Below the pieces are notes generated by a model. That model saw only the letters and a program-made list of their open reading frames with translations. It ran no database searches and had not been told where the DNA came from. Positions 16,346 through 24,121 of a stretch of 64,000 nt of DNA are shown here, piece by piece. A program made the translations under genes and the position numbers. The stretch covers positions 244,298 through 308,297 of the forward strand of contig NZ_JACAPG010000012.1 of assembly GCF_013385825.1 (NCBI RefSeq). The letters run 5' to 3'. Positions within the stretch are counted from its first letter, which is position 1; every line of letters starts with the position of its first letter. This DNA is from Pseudomonas reactans (GTDB lineage Bacteria; Pseudomonadota; Gammaproteobacteria; Pseudomonadales; Pseudomonadaceae).

Positions 16346-16784
16346 TGTGCTCATCAACAAAGCCTCGAGTATTGAGCGCTGTGTGGCTCGCGCTCGCGAG
16401 GAGTACGACAAGGACCCTGACAGTTTCGCGGTTGACTTCACGCGACAGGATGCGGCGATTCTCAACATTCAGCGTGCCTGCGAAGCTGCACTGGACATGG
16501 GGCAGCATTTGATCCGTCGTGAGCGGCTGGGCGTACCTCAGGGCGCCCGCGACGTGTTTCAATTGCTATCCCAAGGTGGGTGGGTGAGCCCGTCCTTGTT
16601 GACCAACCTGAAGAACATGGTCGGTTTTCGCAACATCGCCGTTCATGAGTATCAAACCCTTCAATTGCCGATCACCGTTGCGATCATCACTCAGCATCTA
16701 GGGGATTTTCTGGCTTTTAGCTCATTTATCCTGACTAAGGATGCAAGCCAGTCAGGTGCCACCACAGATACTCATCCCGATTAA
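16335..16784 (+). CDS. hepT: HepT-like HEPN ribonuclease toxin
   Basis: 149-residue all-helical HEPN-domain protein (DUF86/HepT-like). The RNase motif RX4HXY is exact at Arg99-NIAV-His104-Glu-Tyr106. The toxin cleaves RNA or trims tRNA 3' ends in studied members and is neutralised by the preceding MntA. The start overlaps mntA. The last 12 residues (ASQSGATTDTHPD) look like a flexible tail. Of the residues in the motif only Tyr106 could be the modified tyrosine. The gene is closed by a terminator at 16788. Confidence 0.88.
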   Translation: MVDDVLINKASSIERCVARAREEYDKDPDSFAVDFTRQDAAILNIQRACEAALDMGQHLIRRERLGVPQGARDVFQLLSQGGWVSPSLLTNLKNMVGFRNIAVHEYQTLQLPITVAIITQHLGDFLAFSSFILTKDASQSGATTDTHPD

Positions 16785-16787
16785 ACG

Positions 16788-16824
16788 AAAAAGCCTGCTG
16801 AGCTCAACACTCAGCAGGCTTTTT
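16788..16824. terminator. bidirectional terminator between hepT and an MFS gene
   Basis: AAAAA, GCCTGCTGAG (16793-16802), 7-nt loop, CTCAGCAGGC (16810-16819), TTTTT. It is symmetrical and separates the convergent hepT and MFS transcripts. Confidence 0.93.
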
Positions 16825-16841
16825 AGTCAGTACTTGTTTGT

Positions 16842-18068
16842 TCAGGCAGGCTGCGCCGCCAAGCTATTGCTGACGTTACGGCCCAACACCAGCACCGTCA
16901 CAAACCCCACACCCACCAACGCCGTCGCCAGGCTCAACAACACCGAGCTGCCCATCTGGTCGACGATCCGCCCGCCAAAGAACGACCCCAGCGCAATGAT
17001 CACCTGGAACAACGCGACAAACAGCGGCATACCACGCTCCACATCCTTGGGCGCTACGACAAACATCCAGATACTGGCGCAAGCCGGGAAGGCGCCGAAG
17101 GCGAAGCCCCAGAGTGCGATCAGCATGGCAGCGCCGGTCAGGCCGGTGGCGAAGTACGGGAACAGGGCGGTGCTGGTGCCGATCATCAGCGCGACCAGCA
17201 GCAGGGTGTAGCGCACACTGCGGTTGGCGGCAAAACCGGCAAAGATGTTACCTGCCACGCCTGCAATGCCAAACATCAGCAGCAGCGAGCCAATAGTCGG
17301 GCCGTCGAAACCGGAACTGTTCTTGAAGAAGGGTGCGACGTAGGTGTACGCGGCAAAATGCGCCAGGCCGATCAGCAATACCGCGATCAAGCCGACCCGG
17401 GCCCGTGGGTTGATGAACAACGCCGGCAGGTCGCTGACGAGAATGGCTTTTTCCGGCTTGAGTATGGGGAGCAAGAGGACCTGTGCCAACAGCACTGGCA
17501 GGCCCACCAGCGCGGTGACCAGGAAGGTCATGCGCCAGCCCATCAGGCCGCTGAGCCAAGTGCCGACGGGCACGCCGAGTACGGTGGCCAGTGTCACGCC
17601 CATCATGATGATTGAAGTGGCCTTCGCCACGTCCACGCCCCTGGGGGCCAGGCGGCCGCTGAGGGCGATGGCCGTGGCCCAGAAACCGCCGATGCTGATG
17701 CCCAGCAATACGCGACCGAATAGCAGAAGGCTGAAATCACTGGCGAAAGCCACGACCATGTTGGCGATGATCATGATCAGCGTCAGGCCGATCAGTAGGT
17801 AGCGGCGATCCATAGCGCCAATGATCACCGACAGCAGAGGGGCGGCGAGCGCGGCCATGATGCCGGGCAGGGTGACCATCAGGCCTGCGTGGCCGGCACT
17901 GATGCCCAGGTCCGCAGCCACATCGTTGAGTACGCCCACCGGTAGAAACTCGCTGGTCACCAGGGCAAAGGCGCCCACGGCGACCGAGAGGATCGCCAGC
18001 CACTGCTGTTTGACGCTCTGTTGATTATGTTCGGGAAGGCCGCGGGGGGCCTGGCTGGCACTTGGCAT
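16842..18068 (-). CDS. MFS transporter, DHA1 drug-efflux type (AraJ/YdhP-like)
   Basis: 408-residue inner-membrane protein with twelve predicted helices. The DHA1 marks are present: a first helix AFALVTSEFLPVGVL, the loop 2-3 region with DRR (GAMDRRYLLIG) and motif C-like glycines in helix 5 (GVPVGTWLSG). The SEFLPVG signature of helix 1 is typical of sugar-efflux/chloramphenicol-resistance-like exporters (AraJ, YdhP, NepI). It lies alone between the toxin-antitoxin pair and a small hypothetical gene. The exported compound cannot be told from sequence. Confidence 0.85.
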   Translation of the reverse strand: MPSASQAPRGLPEHNQQSVKQQWLAILSVAVGAFALVTSEFLPVGVLNDVAADLGISAGHAGLMVTLPGIMAALAAPLLSVIIGAMDRRYLLIGLTLIMIIANMVVAFASDFSLLLFGRVLLGISIGGFWATAIALSGRLAPRGVDVAKATSIIMMGVTLATVLGVPVGTWLSGLMGWRMTFLVTALVGLPVLLAQVLLLPILKPEKAILVSDLPALFINPRARVGLIAVLLIGLAHFAAYTYVAPFFKNSSGFDGPTIGSLLLMFGIAGVAGNIFAGFAANRSVRYTLLLVALMIGTSTALFPYFATGLTGAAMLIALWGFAFGAFPACASIWMFVVAPKDVERGMPLFVALFQVIIALGSFFGGRIVDQMGSSVLLSLATALVGVGFVTVLVLGRNVSNSLAAQPA

Positions 18069-18350
18069 GGTGTTGGGTTCCAGGGTGAACGTCGCCCGAA
18101 GCGAGGCGAGGGGGAAGGAAAGTGGAGGCGATTATAGGAATCAGCGCTGAAAATCGGGCAGGCGCTCGTTTCGATAGTAATCATCAGTGCTATCGATGCG
18201 ACGCTCTAGCGCGCACTACGTGAGCCATACACCTTTCATACAGCCTTCCCCAACGCTGCCTACAGGCAGCGCATTGCAGTGGCTCCGGCAACTGATTACT
18301 TTGTGGTAGCGCACTCGATCAGGCGCTTCCCACTGCAAAGGAATTGCATC

Positions 18351-18605
18351 ATGAGCAAGAACACGAAAAAAACCTCCGGCAAGATAGCGGCTCTGGCGGC
18401 CAATACTCTCAATAATCCAGACGCTTCAGTCATTGCCAAAAGCCTTGCTGCTTCAGCGCTGGCTCAGCGCAGCACCGAGAAGCAGACGAGCGCTGAACTG
18501 GAAGAAAAGGCGGGGAAAGTGCTTCAAAGCGACAAGTACAGCGAGGACACAAAATCCCTGGCCGCGTCGGTTCTCTCCCAGGCCAATAAAGAACGGGGAA
18601 GCTGA
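18351..18605 (+). CDS. small hydrophilic protein with an internal repeat
   Basis: 84 residues, predicted cytoplasmic, helical and rich in Ala, Ser, Lys. Two segments repeat: ASVIAKSLAASALAQ (about residues 25-39) and SEDTKSLAASVLSQ (about 65-78), suggesting an ancient duplication of a helical unit. No known domain is recognised. The ATG at 18351 follows a plausible AAAGGAATT site. The deaminase-like gene begins 142 bp further on in the same direction, so a functional link is possible but unproven. Confidence 0.7.
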   Translation: MSKNTKKTSGKIAALAANTLNNPDASVIAKSLAASALAQRSTEKQTSAELEEKAGKVLQSDKYSEDTKSLAASVLSQANKERGS

Positions 18606-18747
18606 GTAAAAGGCTCACCCACATCGGACGCCCAGGCATGCCGACGGAATAAACACAGCGCCTCAACCGTTAACCCCATAGAACTGCCGACGCCCGTGCA
18701 CCTGCTGGAGTTCTGTTCGGGGTTATCGATTGATTTGGGAGAGGTCC

Positions 18748-19362
18748 ATGCTTGTTTATCGGAACACACTCAGCGAAGCGTTGCCGCTTCGTGAACGTCC
18801 GGGCGCGATCGGTTTGGTGTTGAGCCTGGAAGGCGCCCGCTACTATGTATTTGTCAGTCGGCAATCACGCGATCAGGTCGCCAACAGCGCTGTGGGCAAT
18901 AAGCTGAGGGTCAGTGCGCAACTGCTCAAAGTCCCGCCATCCCCGCAGATACACCAGGCGAAGTACGCTGAATTGCTGCCCATTGCGCGGGACCTGGCAA
19001 CGCAACGGGGGGTGGAGGCCGAAAGCCGGCATGCCGAAGAGTTGTTGATCGAGCACTTTGATGAGTGCGTGCAAAATTTCGTCGCGTTGCGCGGTCGTCC
19101 GCCGGCAAAAGCCGAGGTGTTTCTGTCCCACTGTCCTTGCCAATCCAAAGACCCAGGCGCCAGCCCGGCGCGCATGCTTGCCGGCACCTATTACGAGGCC
19201 ACCTGCAAGGCCAAGTTGATCAAGTTTTGCACGACCGGCACCCGTGCCGCGATTTCCTGGAAAGTGTATTACCAATTCGACATCGGCACATCGAAGCTCG
19301 ATATCAATGAGAACCTCGGCAATCTAACCCTGTGCAAGCAGCCGGCGTTCATCAACTTTTAG
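18748..19362 (+). CDS. unassigned protein with deaminase-like zinc motifs
   Basis: 204 residues without signal peptide or membrane helix. It contains His95-Ala-Glu97 (SRHAEELL) and, after a predicted helix and strand, Cys129-Pro-Cys131 (VFLSHCPC), followed by Cys153 and Cys161. An HAE motif followed by strand-PC is the pattern of the cytidine-deaminase-like fold, but the usual PCxxC is replaced by CPC, so the third zinc ligand is uncertain. If the fold is right it would act on a nucleotide or nucleic acid, as in bacterial toxin deaminases; no secretion domain or immunity gene was recognised. The ATG at 18748 with GGGAGAGG upstream is preferred to a TTG at 18730. It converges with a LysR gene, overlapping its end by 11 bp. 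Confidence 0.5.
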   Translation: MLVYRNTLSEALPLRERPGAIGLVLSLEGARYYVFVSRQSRDQVANSAVGNKLRVSAQLLKVPPSPQIHQAKYAELLPIARDLATQRGVEAESRHAEELLIEHFDECVQNFVALRGRPPAKAEVFLSHCPCQSKDPGASPARMLAGTYYEATCKAKLIKFCTTGTRAAISWKVYYQFDIGTSKLDINENLGNLTLCKQPAFINF

Positions 19363-20314
19363 CAACGTGCGCGCCTTGGTCTGCCAGGCGCGCGGTCAGG
19401 CTCTGAATAAACACGGTTTCTGCCCGGCTCATCTTCTGCTCCCGATTCCACAGTAGATGAATGTCCACGTCCGTTATTCCCTCATCCGGTGGTAACCGCC
19501 AGAGCAGCCCGTTTTTCACATCTTCCGCGACCACATGGATCGGCAGGCAGCCCAGGCCGAAGCCGGCGATCACCAATCGCCGCACTTCTTCCAGGCTTGA
19601 AGACGACGCCACAATCCGCCCGCTGAACCCTTGTTGATCCCGGAAAATCGTTAGCGGCGAGAGCATCCCGCCAATCTGGTCGCTGGTAAAACTGACGAAG
19701 TTCTCAGATTGCAGGTCCCCCTCCGCCAAACCGATGCGCCCGAACAATGGATGGTGTCGCCCACAAAAAAACGCATAGCGCTGGCGCAGGAACAGGTGTT
19801 GTTCCAAGCGTGGCTGCGGCCGACGATTGAGGCTCAGACCCAGGGTCGCGGTTTTTTCCAGGAGCGCGGCGACGATGTCCGAGCTGCGCATTACCTCGAC
19901 TTCCAGGTCGACCCGAGGATGTTCACGATGAAAATCCGCCAGAAACTCATCGAAGGTGTCCGAGTTGATCCGGCTGATCATCAGCAATCGCACTTTGCCG
20001 ATTACCTCATCGCCCGGTTTTTGCAGGGCATTGCTCATCTGCGACACCTGGCCGTACATCTCGCCGGCGATGGCGAAGATCTGCTCACCGGCCTCTGTCA
20101 ACACAAAGCGCGGACCACGACGGACGATGAGCTGGCAGTCGAGTTGTTCTTCCAGGCGCTTGAGCGCCTGGCTGATTGCTGGCTGGGTCAGGTGCAGGCG
20201 GGCGGCGGCGCGGCTGATGCTCAGCTCCTGGCCGATTACACGGAAGGTGCGCAGCAGGTTCCAGTCCAGGCGGTCGTTGAGCAAGGGATGAATGTCGCGG
20301 CGGGCTTCGGGCAT
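19352..20314 (-). CDS. LysR-family transcriptional regulator
   Basis: 320-residue regulator. The winged helix-turn-helix is at about residues 15-75 (LSISRAAARLHLTQPAISQALKRLEEQL), followed by the periplasmic-binding-like effector domain. The start MPEARRDIHP at 20314 was chosen since the frame above it (to 20407) is AT-rich leader without coding character. It is divergent from the MFS/carbamoylase/amidohydrolase operon with a 158-bp AT-rich gap, so it very probably regulates that operon. The effector could be an N-acyl or N-carbamoyl amine, by context only. Confidence 0.87.
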   Translation of the reverse strand: MPEARRDIHPLLNDRLDWNLLRTFRVIGQELSISRAAARLHLTQPAISQALKRLEEQLDCQLIVRRGPRFVLTEAGEQIFAIAGEMYGQVSQMSNALQKPGDEVIGKVRLLMISRINSDTFDEFLADFHREHPRVDLEVEVMRSSDIVAALLEKTATLGLSLNRRPQPRLEQHLFLRQRYAFFCGRHHPLFGRIGLAEGDLQSENFVSFTSDQIGGMLSPLTIFRDQQGFSGRIVASSSSLEEVRRLVIAGFGLGCLPIHVVAEDVKNGLLWRLPPDEGITDVDIHLLWNREQKMSRAETVFIQSLTARLADQGAHVAKS

Positions 20315-20447
20315 GGCGCAGCTCGATAATAAGCAGAATTTATAATTGGAATAATAAATAGAAAATTGACTAATCATAGCCCCGAGACGATAAATCACCC
20401 TCAACAAGCGCCATCAGAGCGCATGCGTTCGACCTTTCTCCTGCCAA

Positions 20448-20455
20448 AAAAATAA
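20448..20455 (+). promoter_or_regulatory. CA motif (Hfq/Crc site) in the leader of the MFS operon
   Basis: AAAAATAA fits AANAANAA and lies 17 nt before the start codon, just ahead of the AAAGGAG ribosome site. Hfq/Crc bound here would block translation under good carbon sources. Poly-A rich matches are less specific than CA-rich ones. Confidence 0.45.
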
Positions 20456-20472
20456 CCAAAGGAGCCAGCCCC

Positions 20473-21792
20473 ATGAAGCCTTCTGCTTCGCCCCAGCCCC
20501 GCCGTGCTGCGGCCGCCGCTTTTATCGGCACCATGATCGAGTGGTACGACTTTTACATCTACGCCACTGCCGCAGCGCTGGTGTTTGGCCAACTGTTTTT
20601 CCCCTCCGAAGACAAACTCTTCAGCACCATGGCGGCGTTCGGCACCTTTGCCGTGGGTTTCTTCGCACGGCCGTTGGGCGGCATTGTGTTCGGGCACATC
20701 GGTGACCGGGTTGGCCGCAAGAAATCCCTGGTGATCACCCTGGTGATGATGGGCGTGGTGACCGTGTGTATCGGTCTGCTACCAACCTATGCGCAGATCG
20801 GGGCCGCGGCGCCGGTGCTGCTGATCCTGCTGCGTGTGGTGCAGGGTATTGCCGTTGGCGGCGAGTGGGGCGGTGCGGTGTTGATGGCGGGCGAGCATGC
20901 GCCGAAAGGTCGGCGCAACTTCTTCGCTTCCTTCGCGCAATTGGGCAGCCCGGCTGGGTTGATCCTGTCGCTGCTCGCGTTCAGTGCGGTCACCCGTCTG
21001 CCGGAAGAAGAGTTATTGAGCTGGGGCTGGCGCGTGCCGTTCCTGGCCAGTGCGTTGCTGTTGGTGGTCGGCCTGGCGATTCGCCTGGGCGTGAATGAGT
21101 CGCCGGAATTTCTTGAAGACAAAGCCTTGGCGGAAAAAGCGCGGGCGATCAAGAAAGACCAGGCGCCTGTCATAGAGGTGTTGCGAACCGCTTGGCGCCC
21201 ACTGCTGCTGTGCATCGGGGCCAACACCCTGGGCATTGCCGGCGTGTATTTCACCAACACTTTCATGATTGCCTACAGCACTCAGCAATTGGGCCTACCG
21301 CGCTCGTTGATTCTGGAGTGCCTGTTCTTCGTCGCCATCATCCAGTTTTGCGTCCAGCCGCTGGCCGCCTGGGTCGCGGAGAAGGTCGGTGCCACGCGTT
21401 TCCTGTGCGCAATGACGGTGCTGGCCATGGCTTCGCCTTATCCCATGTTCGTATTGGTCAGCAGCGGCCAGGCGCCGTTGATCATCCTCGGCATCGCCTT
21501 GGCGGTGGTGTGCATGGCCTCGTTTTATGCCGTGATCGCCGGCTTCGTCAGCGGCCTGTTTGAAACCCGTGTGCGCTACACCGCGATCTCCCTGGCCTAC
21601 CAGGTGTGCGGTGCGCTGGCGGGTGGTCTTACGCCGTTGATCGGCACCTGGCTGGCCCACGAATACCAAGGCCAATGGTGGCCGATGGCAGTGTTCTACA
21701 GCTTGATCGCGGCGGTCTCGCTGGTGTGTGTACTGGCGTTGTCGCGTCGGCATGCCACCGCCCACCGCCATGAAATGGCCCATAGTGTTTGA
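20473..21792 (+). CDS. MFS transporter, metabolite:H+ symporter (ShiA-like)
   Basis: 439-residue inner-membrane symporter of the MHS subfamily with twelve helices. Family marks: the start of helix 1 (GTMIEWYDFYIYATAAAL), ARPLGGIVFGHIGDRVGRK in loop 2-3 (about residues 57-75) and the RVVQGIAVGGEWGGA stretch of helix 4. The family includes shikimate, citrate, proline/betaine and ketoglutarate carriers. As first gene of an operon with an M20 carbamoylase-type hydrolase and an acetylpolyamine amidohydrolase, it may import an N-substituted amine or amino acid. A CA motif lies in the leader. Confidence 0.88.
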   Translation: MKPSASPQPRRAAAAAFIGTMIEWYDFYIYATAAALVFGQLFFPSEDKLFSTMAAFGTFAVGFFARPLGGIVFGHIGDRVGRKKSLVITLVMMGVVTVCIGLLPTYAQIGAAAPVLLILLRVVQGIAVGGEWGGAVLMAGEHAPKGRRNFFASFAQLGSPAGLILSLLAFSAVTRLPEEELLSWGWRVPFLASALLLVVGLAIRLGVNESPEFLEDKALAEKARAIKKDQAPVIEVLRTAWRPLLLCIGANTLGIAGVYFTNTFMIAYSTQQLGLPRSLILECLFFVAIIQFCVQPLAAWVAEKVGATRFLCAMTVLAMASPYPMFVLVSSGQAPLIILGIALAVVCMASFYAVIAGFVSGLFETRVRYTAISLAYQVCGALAGGLTPLIGTWLAHEYQGQWWPMAVFYSLIAAVSLVCVLALSRRHATAHRHEMAHSV

Positions 21793-21805
21793 TGGAGTGT
21801 CTGTA

Positions 21806-23035
21806 ATGTTGAAGATCAATGGCGAGCGCCTGTGGGCCAGCCTGATGGCCATGGCCGAGATTGGCGCCACGGCGCGCGGCGGAAGTTGCCGCCTGGCTTT
21901 GAGCGGCGAAGATCAAGCCGGTCGCGAACTGTTCAGCCACTGGTGCACGGCCGCCGAGCTGACACTGAGCGTGGATGCTATCGGCAATCTATTCGCACGT
22001 CGTGCCGGCACGGACAACGACGCGGCGCCCGTAATGATGGGCAGCCACCTCGACACCCAACCTGAAGGAGGGCGTTTCGACGGCGTCTACGGTGTATTGG
22101 CGGGTCTGGAAGTGATCCGTAGCCTTGACGATCATGGGATCCAGACACGCAAGCCACTGGAAATCGCGGTATGGACCAACGAGGAGGGCGCTCGTTTTAC
22201 GCCAGCCATGCTCGGTTCGGCGGTATTCACCGGCACCCTGCCACTGGACAAGGCCCTGGCCACCGCCGATGTCGATGGCATCAGTGTGGCCGAGGCTTTG
22301 CGTGCTACCGGCTACAACGGCTCACGCCCCTTGGGCGGCGCGGTGGATGCGTATTTCGAAGCGCATATCGAGCAGGGGCCGATTCTTGAAGACAACGCCA
22401 AGAGCATCGGCGTGGTCACCGGCGGTCAGGCGATTCGCTGGCTGGATGTGCGCGTCGAGGGCATGGCCGCCCACGCCGGCACTACGCCGATGCCACTGCG
22501 TAAAGACGCCTTGTATGGCGCCGCACAGATGATCCACGCGCTGGAGAACCTGGCGGCGGATTTTGCCCCGGAAGGTCTGACCACCGTGGGTGAATTGAGC
22601 ATCGCCAAATCGTCACGTAACACCATCCCTGGCCTACTGAATTTCACCGTCGATTTGCGCCACCACCGCGACAGCGATATCGACGCCATGGAGCAGCAGG
22701 TGCGCCGACAATTGCAGGCCATCGCCGAGCAACGCGGATTGTCCGTGACCGTAACCCCACACTGGATCAGCCCGGCCACACCTTTTGACGCCGACTGCGT
22801 TACCTGCGTGCAAACTGCTGTGGATGCCCTGGGTTACAGCCAGCAACGCATCGTCAGCGGTGCCGGCCATGACGCCATCCACCTGGCGCGCTATTGCCCT
22901 ACTGCGATGATCTTCATCCCTTGCGTCGGCGGCCTCAGTCACAACGAAGCCGAAGACGTGTTGCCCGAGGATGTGCGCCAGGGCGCCGAGGTATTGCTCA
23001 ACGCCGTGTTGAAGCGCGCCGGCCAGGTTCGGTAA
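21806..23035 (+). CDS. Zn-dependent M20 hydrolase (N-carbamoyl-L-amino-acid hydrolase/allantoate amidohydrolase type)
   Basis: 409-residue dinuclear metal amidohydrolase. Metal ligands are visible: His81 (GSHLDT), Asp92 (GGRFDG), the Glu126-Glu127 pair in NEEGARF, and a late His in GAGHDA. The SHLDTQPEGGRFDG and NEEGARF blocks and the dimerisation segment AAHAGTTPM are typical of the carbamoylase/ureidoglycolate group (hydantoinase C family). It cleaves N-carbamoyl or ureido groups releasing ammonia and CO2. Start ATG 21806 lies 13 bp after the MFS stop and 11 bp of gap precede the next gene, so all three are one operon. Confidence 0.86.
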   Translation: MLKINGERLWASLMAMAEIGATARGGSCRLALSGEDQAGRELFSHWCTAAELTLSVDAIGNLFARRAGTDNDAAPVMMGSHLDTQPEGGRFDGVYGVLAGLEVIRSLDDHGIQTRKPLEIAVWTNEEGARFTPAMLGSAVFTGTLPLDKALATADVDGISVAEALRATGYNGSRPLGGAVDAYFEAHIEQGPILEDNAKSIGVVTGGQAIRWLDVRVEGMAAHAGTTPMPLRKDALYGAAQMIHALENLAADFAPEGLTTVGELSIAKSSRNTIPGLLNFTVDLRHHRDSDIDAMEQQVRRQLQAIAEQRGLSVTVTPHWISPATPFDADCVTCVQTAVDALGYSQQRIVSGAGHDAIHLARYCPTAMIFIPCVGGLSHNEAEDVLPEDVRQGAEVLLNAVLKRAGQVR

Positions 23036-23046
23036 GGAGATTTTTT

Positions 23047-24075
23047 ATGCGTACGTTTTTCCACCCCGAACAACTGCTGCATCATCCGCGCAGCTACTAC
23101 TCCCGTGGCCAGATGCGTACGCCGCAGGAGGTTCCCGAGCGCGCTCGCAACCTGCTGTTGGCCGCGCAAACCTTGGGTTTCGACATCCAGCAGCCGCAGG
23201 ACTATGGCCTCGATCCATTGCTGGCCGTACACGGTGCGTCCTACCTGGCTTTCCTGCAGGAGGCCCACCAACGCTGGAAGGAAATCCCTGAAGACTGGGG
23301 TGACGAAGTCATGTCCAACATCTTCGTCCGTGAGCCCAACGCCCTGCGTGGCATCCTCGCCCAGGCTGCGCGTTACCTGGCGGATGGCAGTTGCCCGATT
23401 GGCGAACTGACCTGGCGCTCGGCCTATTGGTCGGCCCAGAGCGCCGTTGCTGCCGCCAAGGACATTCTTGATGGCGCTCCGGCGGCTTACGCTCTCTGTC
23501 GTCCACCGGGCCATCATGCTCGTTACGATGCGGCAGGAGGATTTTGTTACATCAACAATGCCGCAGTTGCTGCACAAGCATTGCGCCAAGGTTTTCAGCG
23601 CGTCGCCGTGCTCGACACCGACATGCACCACGGCCAAGGCATTCAGGAGATTTTCTACGACCGTGACGACGTGTTTTACGTCTCGATTCACGGTGATCCC
23701 ACCAACTTCTATCCTGGCGTTGCCGGCTTCGCCGAAGAGCGTGGTAGCGCAACGGGCGAAGGCTTCAACCTCAACCTGCCAATGCCTCACGGTGCCAGTG
23801 AGGCGGTATTCTTCGAAAAGCTGGAATTGGCCTTGGCGGCGGTAAAGCATTTCTCGGCAGATGTGTTGGTGCTGTCACTGGGTTTCGATATCTACGAATT
23901 GGACCCACAGAGCAAAGTCGCCGTTACACGTGAAGGGTTCGCACGGTTGGGTGAGTGCATTCGCGGGTTGGGATTGCCCTGTGTGATCGTGCAGGAGGGT
24001 GGGTATCACCTGGAGACGCTGGATAGCAATGCGCGGGCGTTTTTTAATGGCCCGCAGGCGTGGAAGCCGCGTTAA
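23047..24075 (+). CDS. acetylpolyamine amidohydrolase (histone-deacetylase family)
   Basis: 342-residue zinc deacetylase of the HDAC superfamily. Catalytic residues: His156-His157 in PPGHHA, Asp192 and His194 in DTDMHHGQG, and the last zinc Asp in GFDIYELDP. Bacterial members such as AphA/ApaH of Pseudomonas remove acetyl groups from acetylputrescine or acetylcadaverine. The N-terminal loop NIFVREPNAL is typical of polyamine deacetylases that form dimers with a narrow active site. With the upstream carbamoylase and MFS carrier it suggests a route for N-acyl amines. A GGAG site precedes the ATG. Confidence 0.87.
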   Translation: MRTFFHPEQLLHHPRSYYSRGQMRTPQEVPERARNLLLAAQTLGFDIQQPQDYGLDPLLAVHGASYLAFLQEAHQRWKEIPEDWGDEVMSNIFVREPNALRGILAQAARYLADGSCPIGELTWRSAYWSAQSAVAAAKDILDGAPAAYALCRPPGHHARYDAAGGFCYINNAAVAAQALRQGFQRVAVLDTDMHHGQGIQEIFYDRDDVFYVSIHGDPTNFYPGVAGFAEERGSATGEGFNLNLPMPHGASEAVFFEKLELALAAVKHFSADVLVLSLGFDIYELDPQSKVAVTREGFARLGECIRGLGLPCVIVQEGGYHLETLDSNARAFFNGPQAWKPR

Positions 24076-24083
24076 CCTGTGAG

Positions 24084-24112
24084 CACCGCCTCAACCTATG
24101 GAGGAGGCGGTG
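24084..24112. terminator. hairpin between convergent genes
   Basis: CACCGCCTC (24084-24092) and GAGGCGGTG (24104-24112) form a perfect 9-bp stem with an 11-nt loop. No T tract follows. Its position between two convergent stop codons (24075 and 24122) suggests a 3' boundary for both. Confidence 0.4.
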
Positions 24113-24121
24113 GTGCGATGT

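Noticed and set aside
15740..19362. Genomic island integrated at tRNA-Ser
   Set aside because: No integrase, no duplicated tRNA 3' end and no clear composition shift was seen, so only an accessory stretch can be claimed.
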